A DNA stretch of 64,000 nucleotides from Collinsella sp. GTDB lineage: Bacteria > Actinomycetota > Coriobacteriia > Coriobacteriales > Coriobacteriaceae. This document shows positions 41,682-49,821 of the stretch, in pieces. A program made the position numbers and the translations under genes. The notes beneath the pieces are model-generated. The model was not told the origin of the DNA and did no database searches. It was given only the letters and a program-made list of their open reading frames with translations. The stretch covers positions 1 through 64,000 of the forward strand of contig DXZQ01000011.1 of NCBI GenBank assembly GCA_019419585.1, in the 5' to 3' direction. Each line of letters starts with the position of its first letter. Position 1 is the first letter of the stretch.

Positions 41682-42521
41682 ATGGCAGATTCCAAGGTGG
41701 AGTACCCCGCTCCCGATTGCCTGGCGCCCGCTGCGATCGAGGCCAAGACCGAGGCCGCCGGCGTGACCAAGGCCAACCTGCCGGTCGCAAAGGCCTTTCT
41801 GTTGGCAATGTTCGCCGGCGCGTTCATCGCCTTCGGCGGTCTGTTCTTTACGGTGTTCTTGAGCGACAACACGCTGGGCTGGGGTGCCCAGCGCGTCGTG
41901 GGCGGTCTGTGCTTTTGCCTGGGCCTGGTGCTGGTGCTGGTGTGCGGCGCCGAGCTGTTCACCGGCAATTCTCTTATGGTCTGCGCGCTCAAGAGCAAAA
42001 AGATCACCCTGGCTCAGATGCTCAAGGCCTGGGTCGTCGTGTGGGTCGGCAATTTTGTCGGCGCTCTGTTCATCGTCTTTTTGGTGTACATGGCCGGCAT
42101 TTACAAGCTCAACGGCGAGGCGGTCGCCAATTCCATGGTGAGCGTCGCCGCCGGCAAGGTGACGATCGACTGGGTGACGATCTTCTTCCGTGGCATCCTG
42201 TGCAACATCTTTGTGTGCCTGGCCGTGTGGATTGGTACCGCCGGCAAGACCGTGGTCGATAAGGTTGTGGGCATTCTGCTGCCGATCGCTGCCTTTGTGG
42301 CCTGCGGTTTTGAGCACTGCGTTGCCAATATGTACTTTTTGCCCATGGGTGCCGTGATGCACGCGTGCGGCTATGGCGCCGACGTCGCCGGCGCCGATGC
42401 GCTCAACGTCGCGGGCATTGCGTTTAACCTGTCCGCCGCCACGCTGGGTAACATTGTGGGCGGCGCGGTTCTGATCGCGCTCGGCTACTGGTTTATCTAC
42501 GCCAAGAAGTCCGAGGCATAA
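41682..42521 (+). CDS. focA: Formate/nitrite transporter family channel (FocA-like)
   Basis: This 279-residue membrane protein of the FNT family most likely moves formate across the inner membrane for the hydrogenlyase. Six hydrophobic segments and the family motifs GAFIAFGGLFFT, CGAELFTGNSLMV, RGILCNIFVCLAVW and GFEHCVANMYFLPMG are evident. It follows hycI closely and ends at a terminator, so it is in the operon. Nitrite cannot be ruled out from sequence; the context favours formate. The ATG at 41682 is weakly preceded by GGAAAGAAG; a TTG at 41649 would add 11 residues. Confidence 0.9.
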   Translation: MADSKVEYPAPDCLAPAAIEAKTEAAGVTKANLPVAKAFLLAMFAGAFIAFGGLFFTVFLSDNTLGWGAQRVVGGLCFCLGLVLVLVCGAELFTGNSLMVCALKSKKITLAQMLKAWVVVWVGNFVGALFIVFLVYMAGIYKLNGEAVANSMVSVAAGKVTIDWVTIFFRGILCNIFVCLAVWIGTAGKTVVDKVVGILLPIAAFVACGFEHCVANMYFLPMGAVMHACGYGADVAGADALNVAGIAFNLSAATLGNIVGGAVLIALGYWFIYAKKSEA

Positions 42522-42543
42522 GGTACCGTCTGTTTGACGTTGG

Positions 42544-42580
42544 GCCTCCCGCGGGGCGTTGCCGTGCGGGAGGCTTTTTT
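42544..42580 (+). terminator. Terminator of the formate hydrogenlyase operon
   Basis: A 9-bp stem GCCTCCCGC (42544-42552) / GCGGGAGGC (42566-42574) is followed by TTTTTT. Confidence 0.92.
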
Positions 42581-42643
42581 GGCCTGGGGCCCGGTGCCGG
42601 GCTGTTGGCCTGTTGTGTTTGGCTGATGAAAGGGGTAAACGAG

Positions 42644-44761
42644 ATGGCATCTGCTGTGGAGCGTGACGGTCGCGCCGTGGTGACCACATGCGGGGGATGC
42701 TATGCCGATTGCGCCTTTGCGGCACGCGTTGAGGACGGCTGCGTGTTGGCCGAGTTGCCGGTGCCGGGGCACCCGTGCGCTGCGCGTGCCCTGTGCGCCC
42801 GCGGACGGCATCGCCTGGCAATGCCGTTTGACGAGCGCGACCGCATTGTGCACCCCATGCGTCGGCGAGCTGATGGCTCGGGGTTCGATGCGATTTCGTG
42901 GGACGAGGCGTTCGCGCAGATTGCGGCGCGCCTTGGGGGGATTATTGACGAGTGTGGTCCGCGTGCGCTGGGCATGACGCTCGGCGTGCCCTCGTTCGAC
43001 CGCTACTGGGCCTATCGCTTTATGCATGCGCTGGGCTCGCCCAATGTGTACGGTGCCGACGGTGCCTGCGAGGTAAGCCGACTTACCGGTTGGGAGCATA
43101 CCCTGGGCTACAGCCCCACCTCCGACTTGGCGCATACCGATTGCATCATGTATTTGGGGCGTTCTATCGTCGATTCGTCGACGATGGGGGCCGTTGATGC
43201 GCTCAACGATGCACGCCGGCGCGGGGCGAAGATCATCGTGGTTGACCCCCGGCGCAGCGGCTCGGCCGCGCTTGCCGACCGCTGGCTGCGCGTGCGCCCG
43301 GGCTGCGACCTGGCCTTGCTGCTGGGCATTGCGCATGTCTTGATTGCCGAGGACTTGTACGACCACGAGTTTGTTGCCCGCTATACCACGGGCTTTGACG
43401 AACTGGCGCAGGCGGCCCGTGCCTGGACGCCCGAGTGGGCTGAGTCGATGTGCGACGTGCCAGCCGCAGAGATTGTCGCCACGGCGCGCGATCTCGCTGC
43501 CGCCACGCCTGCCGCTGTGGTGGATGCGGGCTTTCATGGTGGCATCGGTATCGCGTATGCCAATAGCACCCAGACCGCGCGCGCTATCTGCTTGGTCGAT
43601 GTGCTGCTGGGCTGTATCGGGCATGCGGGCGGCGCGCTCAATCCGCCCACGCCGCTTGTGTTGGGCGACCTCGATCCCACGCGCTTTGCGACGCCGCCGG
43701 TGCCGCGTGGGCCCAAGCTGGGGTCCGAGCGCTATCCACTGGTCGATCCGGTGCGCGGCCTGTGCACGACCATCGGTCAGTCGATACTGGCCGGCGATTT
43801 GCGTGTGCTCATCGTCTATGCCAGTAATCCCGGTGCGGGCTATGGCAACGCCGGGGCGTGGCTATCGATTCTGGAACAACTTGACCTGCTCGTGACGATT
43901 GATATTCGCTGGTCCGAGACGGCGCGTGCTTCTGACTTCGTGCTGCCCGACGTGACGTATCTGGAGGCCGACCGCGGCGTGGGTACGGTCGTGGGCCGCA
44001 ACGACGCGCGCCTGTTCTACCGCAATGCCGTGTTGCCCGTGCAGCATGACGACACGCGTCCCGGTCGGGAGATTTTTACCGGTCTGGCGCAGGCGTGTGG
44101 CGTGGGCGAGTACTTCCAGTTTACGTCTGACGATCTGGCGGCTGCCCAGGTGGCGCCTTTTGGGATCAATCTGGACGAGCTCAAGGAGCGCGGCTGGGCC
44201 GACACGGGCGTTGCGTTGCCGTCGCGTACGGGCGAGCCGGCGATTCCCCTGGATGGCGGCAAAATTGCGCTGGCAAGCGATGTATGGGAACGAGCCGGTC
44301 TGGGTCGCGTACCCAACTGGATCGCTCCCATGGTGGAGCCTGGCCCGGGGATGTTTCGCCTCATTAGCGGCAACCGTCCCTTTGAGTCGCATACCTCGCG
44401 AAGGCTTGCAGCCCAAGGTGCCGCTGAGGCTGGGTCGGACCTGGATGCCGTGCAGATGAATGCCGATACTGCTGCGCACATGGGCATCGCCGACGGCGAG
44501 ATCGTCGAACTCGTGAGCGATATGGGTCGCGACCGCGCGCGTGTGGAGACGACGCCGTATCTGCATCCGGCGTGCATCTTCACCTCGGCCGCCCCCGGTG
44601 GGCGTTCGTTTGACGCCGATGCCGGTGGCGCTCAAGGCTTGGGCGTGGGCCCGCTCGACCATACGCCGTTGCGTTGGGACCCGTTGACGGGTGCCGCGCT
44701 CACCCAGGAAAACGCCGTTCGCGTGGAAAAGATCGTCGTGTGCGGGGATAATGACGAGTAA
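42644..44761 (+). CDS. Molybdopterin-dependent oxidoreductase, catalytic subunit, substrate unknown
   Basis: This 705-residue protein of the DMSO-reductase superfamily has a cluster motif CGGCYADCAFA...CARG (Cys ligands) and a second-domain GADGACEVSRL, where the Cys would ligate molybdenum. Conserved parts are WDEAFAQIAARL, VVDPRRSG, and the C-terminal HMGIADGEIVELVSD. No signal or twin-arginine motif is present, so it is cytoplasmic. It has no adjacent electron-transfer subunit. The family includes formate dehydrogenases, polysulfide and thiosulfate reductases; the substrate cannot be assigned. It lies just before selA, but without a Sec codon. ATG 42644 has AAAGGGG upstream. Confidence 0.8.
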   Translation: MASAVERDGRAVVTTCGGCYADCAFAARVEDGCVLAELPVPGHPCAARALCARGRHRLAMPFDERDRIVHPMRRRADGSGFDAISWDEAFAQIAARLGGIIDECGPRALGMTLGVPSFDRYWAYRFMHALGSPNVYGADGACEVSRLTGWEHTLGYSPTSDLAHTDCIMYLGRSIVDSSTMGAVDALNDARRRGAKIIVVDPRRSGSAALADRWLRVRPGCDLALLLGIAHVLIAEDLYDHEFVARYTTGFDELAQAARAWTPEWAESMCDVPAAEIVATARDLAAATPAAVVDAGFHGGIGIAYANSTQTARAICLVDVLLGCIGHAGGALNPPTPLVLGDLDPTRFATPPVPRGPKLGSERYPLVDPVRGLCTTIGQSILAGDLRVLIVYASNPGAGYGNAGAWLSILEQLDLLVTIDIRWSETARASDFVLPDVTYLEADRGVGTVVGRNDARLFYRNAVLPVQHDDTRPGREIFTGLAQACGVGEYFQFTSDDLAAAQVAPFGINLDELKERGWADTGVALPSRTGEPAIPLDGGKIALASDVWERAGLGRVPNWIAPMVEPGPGMFRLISGNRPFESHTSRRLAAQGAAEAGSDLDAVQMNADTAAHMGIADGEIVELVSDMGRDRARVETTPYLHPACIFTSAAPGGRSFDADAGGAQGLGVGPLDHTPLRWDPLTGAALTQENAVRVEKIVVCGDNDE

Positions 44762-44813
44762 TTGACTCAGCTGATGTATTCGACTGATCCACGTTTCTTT
44801 TGAAAGGCCGCAC

Positions 44814-46271
44814 ATGAGCGATAGCCAGAACATGTCCGATGAGGTGCGCGCCCGCCTGCGCGCCATTCCTTCCGTCAACGAGCTGCTTGCCGAGTGGCCG
44901 GTGGTGAAGGCTGCGGGGGAGACCTGCGACGCGGTGGTGCATGCCGCCGTGACGGCTGAGCTCGACGAGGAGCGCGCCGCGATTCGTGCCGGTGCCTCCC
45001 CGCGTTCCAAGCGCGAGCTGGCCTCGGCCATCGAGTGGCGTGCGCATCGCTCCGCACTGCCGAGCCTGCGCCCCGCCGTCAACGCCACGGGTGTGGTCAT
45101 CCATACCAATCTGGGCCGCGCCCCACTCGCGGAGTCGGCGGCAAAGGCCGTGGCCGAGGTTGCGCGCGGGTATAGCACGCTCGAGTACAGCGTCGACACC
45201 TGTTCGCGCGGGTCGCGCAAGGAGCACGCCGCGCAACTGATCCGCTCGCTCACCGGTGCCGAGGACGCGCTGGTCGTTAATAACAACGCCGCCGCGGTGC
45301 TGTTGGTGCTGGCGACCCATGCCGCAGGCAAGGAGGTCATCGTCAGCCGCGGCGAGCTTGTCGAGATCGGCGGCAGCTTCCGCATCCCCGATGTCATGGC
45401 GGCCTCGGGTGCCAAGCTCGTTGAGGTCGGGGCCACCAACCGCACGCACCTGTCGGACTACGAGCGCGCCATCACGTCCGATACGGCGATGATCCTTAAG
45501 GTCCATCCTTCCAACTATCGCATCGAGGGTTTTCACGAGGAGGTGGGTTCTCGGGAGCTTGCGGCGCTTGCTCACAAGCATGGCCTGCTGTTCTACGAGG
45601 ACCAGGGCTCGGGCGCGCTGTTGCCCGACGACATCTTGGTGCGCGGCGGCGAAGAAACCACGCCGGCTTCGGTTTCGGCAGGGCTCGATCTGGTGTCGTG
45701 CTCGGGCGATAAGCTGCTCGGTGCCGCACAGGCGGGCATTATCATGGGTCGTCGCGATCTGGTCCAGGCCTGTGGGTCGCATCCGCTTATGCGCGCCCTG
45801 CGCCCGGGCAAGTTGGCGCTCACGGCGCTCGAGGCCACGCTGCGTATCTACATGGACGGCGACGACGTGGCCCATCGTGATATTCCGGTGCTCAGCATGC
45901 TTACGCTGCCGCAGGCCCATTTGGAACGACGTGCCCGCAAGCTGCGCGATCGTATGGTCTCCGGGCTCGATAAGGCCGGTTGCCCGTGCGCCGTTCAGGT
46001 GGAGATCGTCGAGGAATCGTCGACCCCCGGTGGCGGCTCGCTGCCTACCGTGGAGCTGCCCACGATGTGCGTTGCCGTGCGTCTTGTTGACGAGCGCCTG
46101 ACGGTCGATGCGCTCAAGCGCTCTCTTGTCCAGGACTTCGACACGCCGGTCGTCACGCGAACCTCGCACGATCGCATTTTGTTTGACGTCCGTACGCTCG
46201 TGGGCGATCGCGATATCGAGACGGCGGCATCGACGCTCGTCGCGTGCGTTGAGAAGGCGATTGTTCGATGA
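44814..46271 (+). CDS. selA: L-seryl-tRNA(Sec) selenium transferase
   Basis: SelA converts Ser-tRNA(Sec) to Sec-tRNA(Sec) with selenophosphate and PLP. It has 485 residues, with the family features IPSVNELLAEW at the start, NATGVVIHTNLGRAPL, STLEYSVDTCSRGSR, and LVSCSGDKLLGAAQAG holding the PLP lysine Lys300. EEVGSRELAALAHKH and FYEDQGSGALLPDD follow the usual pattern. ATG 44814 has GAAAGG upstream. Its end overlaps selB by four bases (ATGA), and the tRNA-Sec gene follows, so the whole insertion machinery lies in one cluster. Confidence 0.95.
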   Translation: MSDSQNMSDEVRARLRAIPSVNELLAEWPVVKAAGETCDAVVHAAVTAELDEERAAIRAGASPRSKRELASAIEWRAHRSALPSLRPAVNATGVVIHTNLGRAPLAESAAKAVAEVARGYSTLEYSVDTCSRGSRKEHAAQLIRSLTGAEDALVVNNNAAAVLLVLATHAAGKEVIVSRGELVEIGGSFRIPDVMAASGAKLVEVGATNRTHLSDYERAITSDTAMILKVHPSNYRIEGFHEEVGSRELAALAHKHGLLFYEDQGSGALLPDDILVRGGEETTPASVSAGLDLVSCSGDKLLGAAQAGIIMGRRDLVQACGSHPLMRALRPGKLALTALEATLRIYMDGDDVAHRDIPVLSMLTLPQAHLERRARKLRDRMVSGLDKAGCPCAVQVEIVEESSTPGGGSLPTVELPTMCVAVRLVDERLTVDALKRSLVQDFDTPVVTRTSHDRILFDVRTLVGDRDIETAASTLVACVEKAIVR

Positions 46272-48235
46272 GTGAGGTTCAGGCGCTGGTGGAGTGTCCC
46301 GTTATCGTTGGCACGGCGGGCCACGTCGACCACGGTAAGTCGGCGCTGATCGAGGCGCTGACCGGCAAGAATCCCGACCGTCTGGAGGTTGAACGCCGTC
46401 GCGGTATGACCGTGGAGCTTGGCTTTGGCGAGCTGGCGCTGCCGAGTGGCAAGATCGTCGGCCTGGTCGACGTGCCGGGCCACGCGCATTACCTGCGCGC
46501 TATGGTGCAGGGCGCCACGGGTATCGACGTGGCCGTGCTGGTGGTTTCGGCCGTCGAGGGCGTGATGCCGCAGACCCGCGAGCACGTGCGTGTGCTGGAG
46601 CTGCTGGGCGTTACGCATATGGTGGTCGCGCTGACGATGTGCGACCTGGCCGATAACGAAATGATTGAGCTGGCCGAGCTCGACGTGGACGATTTTCTTT
46701 CGGATACCGTGTTTGCCGACGCGTCGATCGTGCCCGTGTCGTCCAAGACCGGCGTGGGGATCGATGACCTGCTTGCTGCACTCGACGAGCGGGTTGCCGC
46801 TTGCTGGGATGCCTGCCGTGCCCGTGCCGAGACCACCGATGCCGCGCCGCGGCTGCCCATCGACCGCTGCTTTACGATCAAGGGCGCCGGTACCGTGGTG
46901 ACGGGAACGCTGCACGATGCGCCGGTTGCGGTGGGCGACGAGCTGATGGCGTTACCGTCGCGTACGGTCTGTCGTGTACGCGGGATTCAGGTGCATGGCG
47001 ATACGCCGCGGGCGTTGCCCGGCCAGCGTGTGGCGCTCAACTTGGTGGGCGATGCTGTCGCCGCGCTCGATCGCGGTGAGATGCTCGGCGTGCCGGGCCG
47101 CTTTGGCCAGTCGATGCGCTTTATGATGACGTTTACGTATTTGGGCCGCGAGGGCGCCAAGCCGCGCGTGCTCGAGTCGGGCGCGCGTGTGCACGTGATG
47201 GCGGGTACGGCCGAGGTTGTCGGCCGCATCATGCTTTTGGAGGGCGAGGCCCCCATGGCGGTGGGAGAGACGCGAGTGGTGCAGGTACGCTTGGAGGAAC
47301 CGCTTCCGCTGCGCGCCGGCGACCATGCCGTGGTGCTGTCCTATTCGCCGGTCATGCTTATTGGTGGAGGGCGCGTGCTGTTGTCGCGATGCCGCCGTTC
47401 GCGCGAACTTACTGAGGGGGAACGCGTGCTGTACGCGGCGCTCGAGTCCGGCGATATCGCGGGCGGTGTGGGCGCTTGGCTGGCGTTGCGGACGCTGCCG
47501 GTTAAGGCGATTGATGTTGCCGAGGCTTTGGATCTTGGTGTCGGCGAGGTCGATGCCGCACTGCGCGGGTTGGTGGCGCAGGGCTCCGTTCGCAAGCTTG
47601 CCGTGGGTGATGCGGGCCTCTTGGCGGACGCCGTGGTGCTCGACGCCGCGATGGATGCACTGGCGGCGACCCTGTCAGCCATGCACGCGGCGGCTCCCAA
47701 GGAGACAGGCTTTACGCCCGGCGCCGTTGCCCATGCTGCGTGGCCTGCCGCTGATGAAGGCGTTGCCGCGGCCCTGATTTACGAGGGCTGCTCGCGCGGC
47801 GTGTGTGCCTCCGAGGGCGCCGAGGTGTTCGACCCGCACTCCGCTGCCGCTGCGGCGCGTGTGGTACGCGAGGCCTGCGAACGTATCGTTGCCTTGCTGG
47901 ACGAAGCCGGCCTCGATGCACCGACGTTGCCCGATATGGGCGAGCGGTTGCAGCTCGATCGCGACACCATGACGCGTGCCCTGCGCGAGCTTTCGCTCAA
48001 CCGCTCGATCGTTAAGGTCGAGCGCGACGTTGCCCTGTCCGCTGCCGCCGAGGCCCATGCGCGCGAGCTCGTCGCCGCCGCCATTGAGGCAGCCGGCGGC
48101 GCTGCCACCACGAGCGTGCTGCGCGAGGCCCTGGGCGTGTCGCGCAAACGGGCCATCAGCATCTTGGAACACCTGGATGCCGTGCGCTTTACAGTGCTCG
48201 ACAAGGAGGCCGGCGGCCTGCGCTCCCTGCGCTAG
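46268..48235 (+). CDS. selB: Selenocysteine-specific elongation factor
   Basis: SelB is the elongation factor that brings Sec-tRNA(Sec) to UGA codons that carry a SECIS hairpin. The 655-residue protein starts with a GTPase domain: GTAGHVDHGKSALIEALTG (P-loop), DRLEVERRRGMTVELGF, VDVPGHAHYLRAM and LTMCDLAD. The later part includes winged-helix repeats that bind the SECIS RNA, ending with LGVSRKRAISILEHLDAVRFT. Length is normal. It overlaps selA and is followed 36 bases later by tRNA-Sec. Confidence 0.95.
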   Translation: MSEVQALVECPVIVGTAGHVDHGKSALIEALTGKNPDRLEVERRRGMTVELGFGELALPSGKIVGLVDVPGHAHYLRAMVQGATGIDVAVLVVSAVEGVMPQTREHVRVLELLGVTHMVVALTMCDLADNEMIELAELDVDDFLSDTVFADASIVPVSSKTGVGIDDLLAALDERVAACWDACRARAETTDAAPRLPIDRCFTIKGAGTVVTGTLHDAPVAVGDELMALPSRTVCRVRGIQVHGDTPRALPGQRVALNLVGDAVAALDRGEMLGVPGRFGQSMRFMMTFTYLGREGAKPRVLESGARVHVMAGTAEVVGRIMLLEGEAPMAVGETRVVQVRLEEPLPLRAGDHAVVLSYSPVMLIGGGRVLLSRCRRSRELTEGERVLYAALESGDIAGGVGAWLALRTLPVKAIDVAEALDLGVGEVDAALRGLVAQGSVRKLAVGDAGLLADAVVLDAAMDALAATLSAMHAAAPKETGFTPGAVAHAAWPAADEGVAAALIYEGCSRGVCASEGAEVFDPHSAAAAARVVREACERIVALLDEAGLDAPTLPDMGERLQLDRDTMTRALRELSLNRSIVKVERDVALSAAAEAHARELVAAAIEAAGGAATTSVLREALGVSRKRAISILEHLDAVRFTVLDKEAGGLRSLR

Positions 48236-48271
48236 ATTGACTGCTCGGTTTGGTAAAATACCGCCGCACTT

Positions 48272-48368
48272 GGGAACGGATGGGCTCCGGTGGGCTCTGC
48301 GGTCCTCAAAACCGTTACGAGGCGTGCAAAACGTCTTGGATGTGTTCGATTCACATACGTTCCCGCCA
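48272..48368 (+). tRNA. selC: tRNA-Sec (anticodon TCA)
   Basis: The 97-nt sequence has the special tRNA-Sec shape: acceptor GGGAACG/CGTTCCC, a long six-pair D-stem (GGGCTC, loop CGGT, GGGCTC), anticodon stem CGGT/ACCG with loop CCTCAAA holding TCA at 48306-48308, a long variable arm (GAGGCGT/ACGTCTT), T-arm TGTGT-TCGATTC-ACATA, and encoded GCCA. The usual eighth acceptor pair would be G-A here. The position right after selB supports the call. Confidence 0.95.
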
Positions 48369-48376
48369 TACGCTAC

Positions 48377-48432
48377 CAGCGCTTTTGTGCTCGCGGTCTT
48401 GCTGCGTGCCGCAAAGGCGCTGTTTTGTTTTT
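48377..48432 (+). terminator. Terminator of the tRNA-Sec gene
   Basis: CAGCGCTTTTG (48377-48387) pairs with CAAAGGCGCTG (48412-48422, one G-U pair), followed by TTTTGTTTTT. Confidence 0.75.
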
Positions 48433-48522
48433 GCACGAGCTTTTCGTAGCGCCGCTATTTCGACGGCTGTATTTAGCTTCGTGCACTGGGTTTCGAGCAT
48501 GCCGATGGGGGTGGTTTGCCGT

Positions 48523-49155
48523 ATGACTACCGTAAGACGGGCCGATCTTTCTTGCGTCGTTCAAGCGGGCGGGCTGTCCTCGCGCATGGGCTGCGATAAG
48601 GCACGGATGTTGTTTTGCGGCGAGCCTTTGATCGAGCGCGTGCTGGGCCGCCTGGCTCAGGTTGCCGGCGAGCTGGTCGTGACGACGTCGCGTCCCAGCG
48701 AGCTTGCCTATCTTGAGGAGCACGCGTTTGGCGGCTTGGTGCCGCATGTGGTGGCGGACCTTGAAGGGCCGGCGGGTGCCATGCGCGGCATCGCGAGCTC
48801 ATTGGCCGCGGCCCGATTGCCGCTCGTGGCGATCGTCGCCTGCGATATGCCGTTTGTCTCGCCGGAACTCATCGGCACGCTTGCCGATCGTGTTGAGGCC
48901 GAGACACTCGACGTGTGCGTGCCGCGCGAGGAGCGGGGGATTGAGCCGCTTTGCGCCGTCTGGCGCCGTGACGCGTGTGCGCCGGTTGCCCAAGAGCTGC
49001 TCGCCTGCGACCGCCAGCGCATTCGCTGCCTGATCAATCGCGTTCAGGCTGGTTATATGGATGAGCCGCAGATCGTTAAGGCCACGGGCTCGACGCTCTG
49101 CTTCGAGAACGTCAATACGCCCGAGGAGTTTGCGGCGGCCGAGTTACTCGCCTAG
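48523..49155 (+). CDS. mobA: Molybdenum cofactor guanylyltransferase
   Basis: MobA adds GMP to molybdopterin, giving the bis-MGD cofactor that FdhF and related enzymes need. The 210-residue protein has the nucleotidyltransferase start SCVVQAGGLSSRMGCDKARMLF, then LEGPAGAMRGI, VACDMPFVSPEL and CVPREERGIEPLCAVWRRDA. ATG 48523 has a GGGGGTGG site upstream; longer in-frame starts at 48499 and 48505 are possible. It links the selenium genes to the Mo enzymes, and the Cys-rich DUF3343 gene follows after 15 bases. Confidence 0.9.
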   Translation: MTTVRRADLSCVVQAGGLSSRMGCDKARMLFCGEPLIERVLGRLAQVAGELVVTTSRPSELAYLEEHAFGGLVPHVVADLEGPAGAMRGIASSLAAARLPLVAIVACDMPFVSPELIGTLADRVEAETLDVCVPREERGIEPLCAVWRRDACAPVAQELLACDRQRIRCLINRVQAGYMDEPQIVKATGSTLCFENVNTPEEFAAAELLA

Positions 49156-49170
49156 ACGATTGGAGTTGCC

Positions 49171-49566
49171 ATGTCTCACGATATTTGCCCTGACACGGGA
49201 GAGCCTTGCACTTGCGATGGTTCCGAGCCTTGTACCTGCGGCTGTGGTGGCTGTGGGCATACGGCCGAGGAAGAGGCCGCGGCAGCTGCGTATCGCGATT
49301 CGCACCGGGCGACTTCGCTAAGCGATGCCCTCGACCACGAACGCAAGATCATCGTATCGTTCGACAGCACCTTCGATGTGATGGAATGCGAGCAGCTGTG
49401 CCTGGATGCCGGCGTGCCCGGGCGCATTATGCCTTTGCCCGGCTCCATTACCGCAGGCTGCGGTCTGTGCTGGGCCATGCCGTTCTCGGGCGATGCGCTC
49501 GCCGCCTTTCGCGCTGCCACCGAAGGCCGCATAACCCCCGCCGACTACCATCAGCTCGTCCTCTAA
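49171..49566 (+). CDS. DUF3343 protein with Cys-rich N-terminal extension
   Basis: This 131-residue protein has two parts. Residues 6-28 hold eight cysteines in a row of repeats (CPDTGEPCTCDGSEPCTCGC then GGC), probably a metal- or cluster-binding stretch. After a spacer, from about residue 57, it is a DUF3343 domain (KIIVSFDSTFDVMECEQLCLDAG, GRIMPLPGSITAGCGLCWAMP) with the same paired cysteines as the DUF3343 protein at 22114. The extension is not found in that paralogue. It follows mobA in the same direction. Its function is unknown; a role in selenium or molybdenum cofactor handling is inferred only from neighbours. Confidence 0.85.
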   Translation: MSHDICPDTGEPCTCDGSEPCTCGCGGCGHTAEEEAAAAAYRDSHRATSLSDALDHERKIIVSFDSTFDVMECEQLCLDAGVPGRIMPLPGSITAGCGLCWAMPFSGDALAAFRAATEGRITPADYHQLVL

Positions 49567-49573
49567 CTACCAC

Positions 49574-49607
49574 ACCACCACAAAGGTGCTGTCCCCAATG
49601 TGGTGGT
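49574..49607 (+). repeat. Small palindrome with GTGCTGTCCCC centre
   Basis: ACCACCACA pairs with TGTGGTGGT around a centre containing GGTGCTGTCCCC. It resembles the GGGAC-type palindromes elsewhere in this window and lies after the DUF3343 gene. It could also act as a weak terminator. Confidence 0.5.
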
Positions 49608-49821
49608 TTGGAACACGTGGACGAAACAGGTTTGAAACACGGGTTTTGCACGTCAGGCACTCAAAAACGCCTCTACCTGCATCGTAATCAAAACGAAACA
49701 TCTGCTCGTCTGCTTATGCGAAACTTTCCCGCAACAGTGCGATATTATCCATACACGATAAAGTTCGCGGCGCACAGGGTGCCGCGACCGACACTTTTCG
49801 TTTCCTATCATTGGAGGAAGC

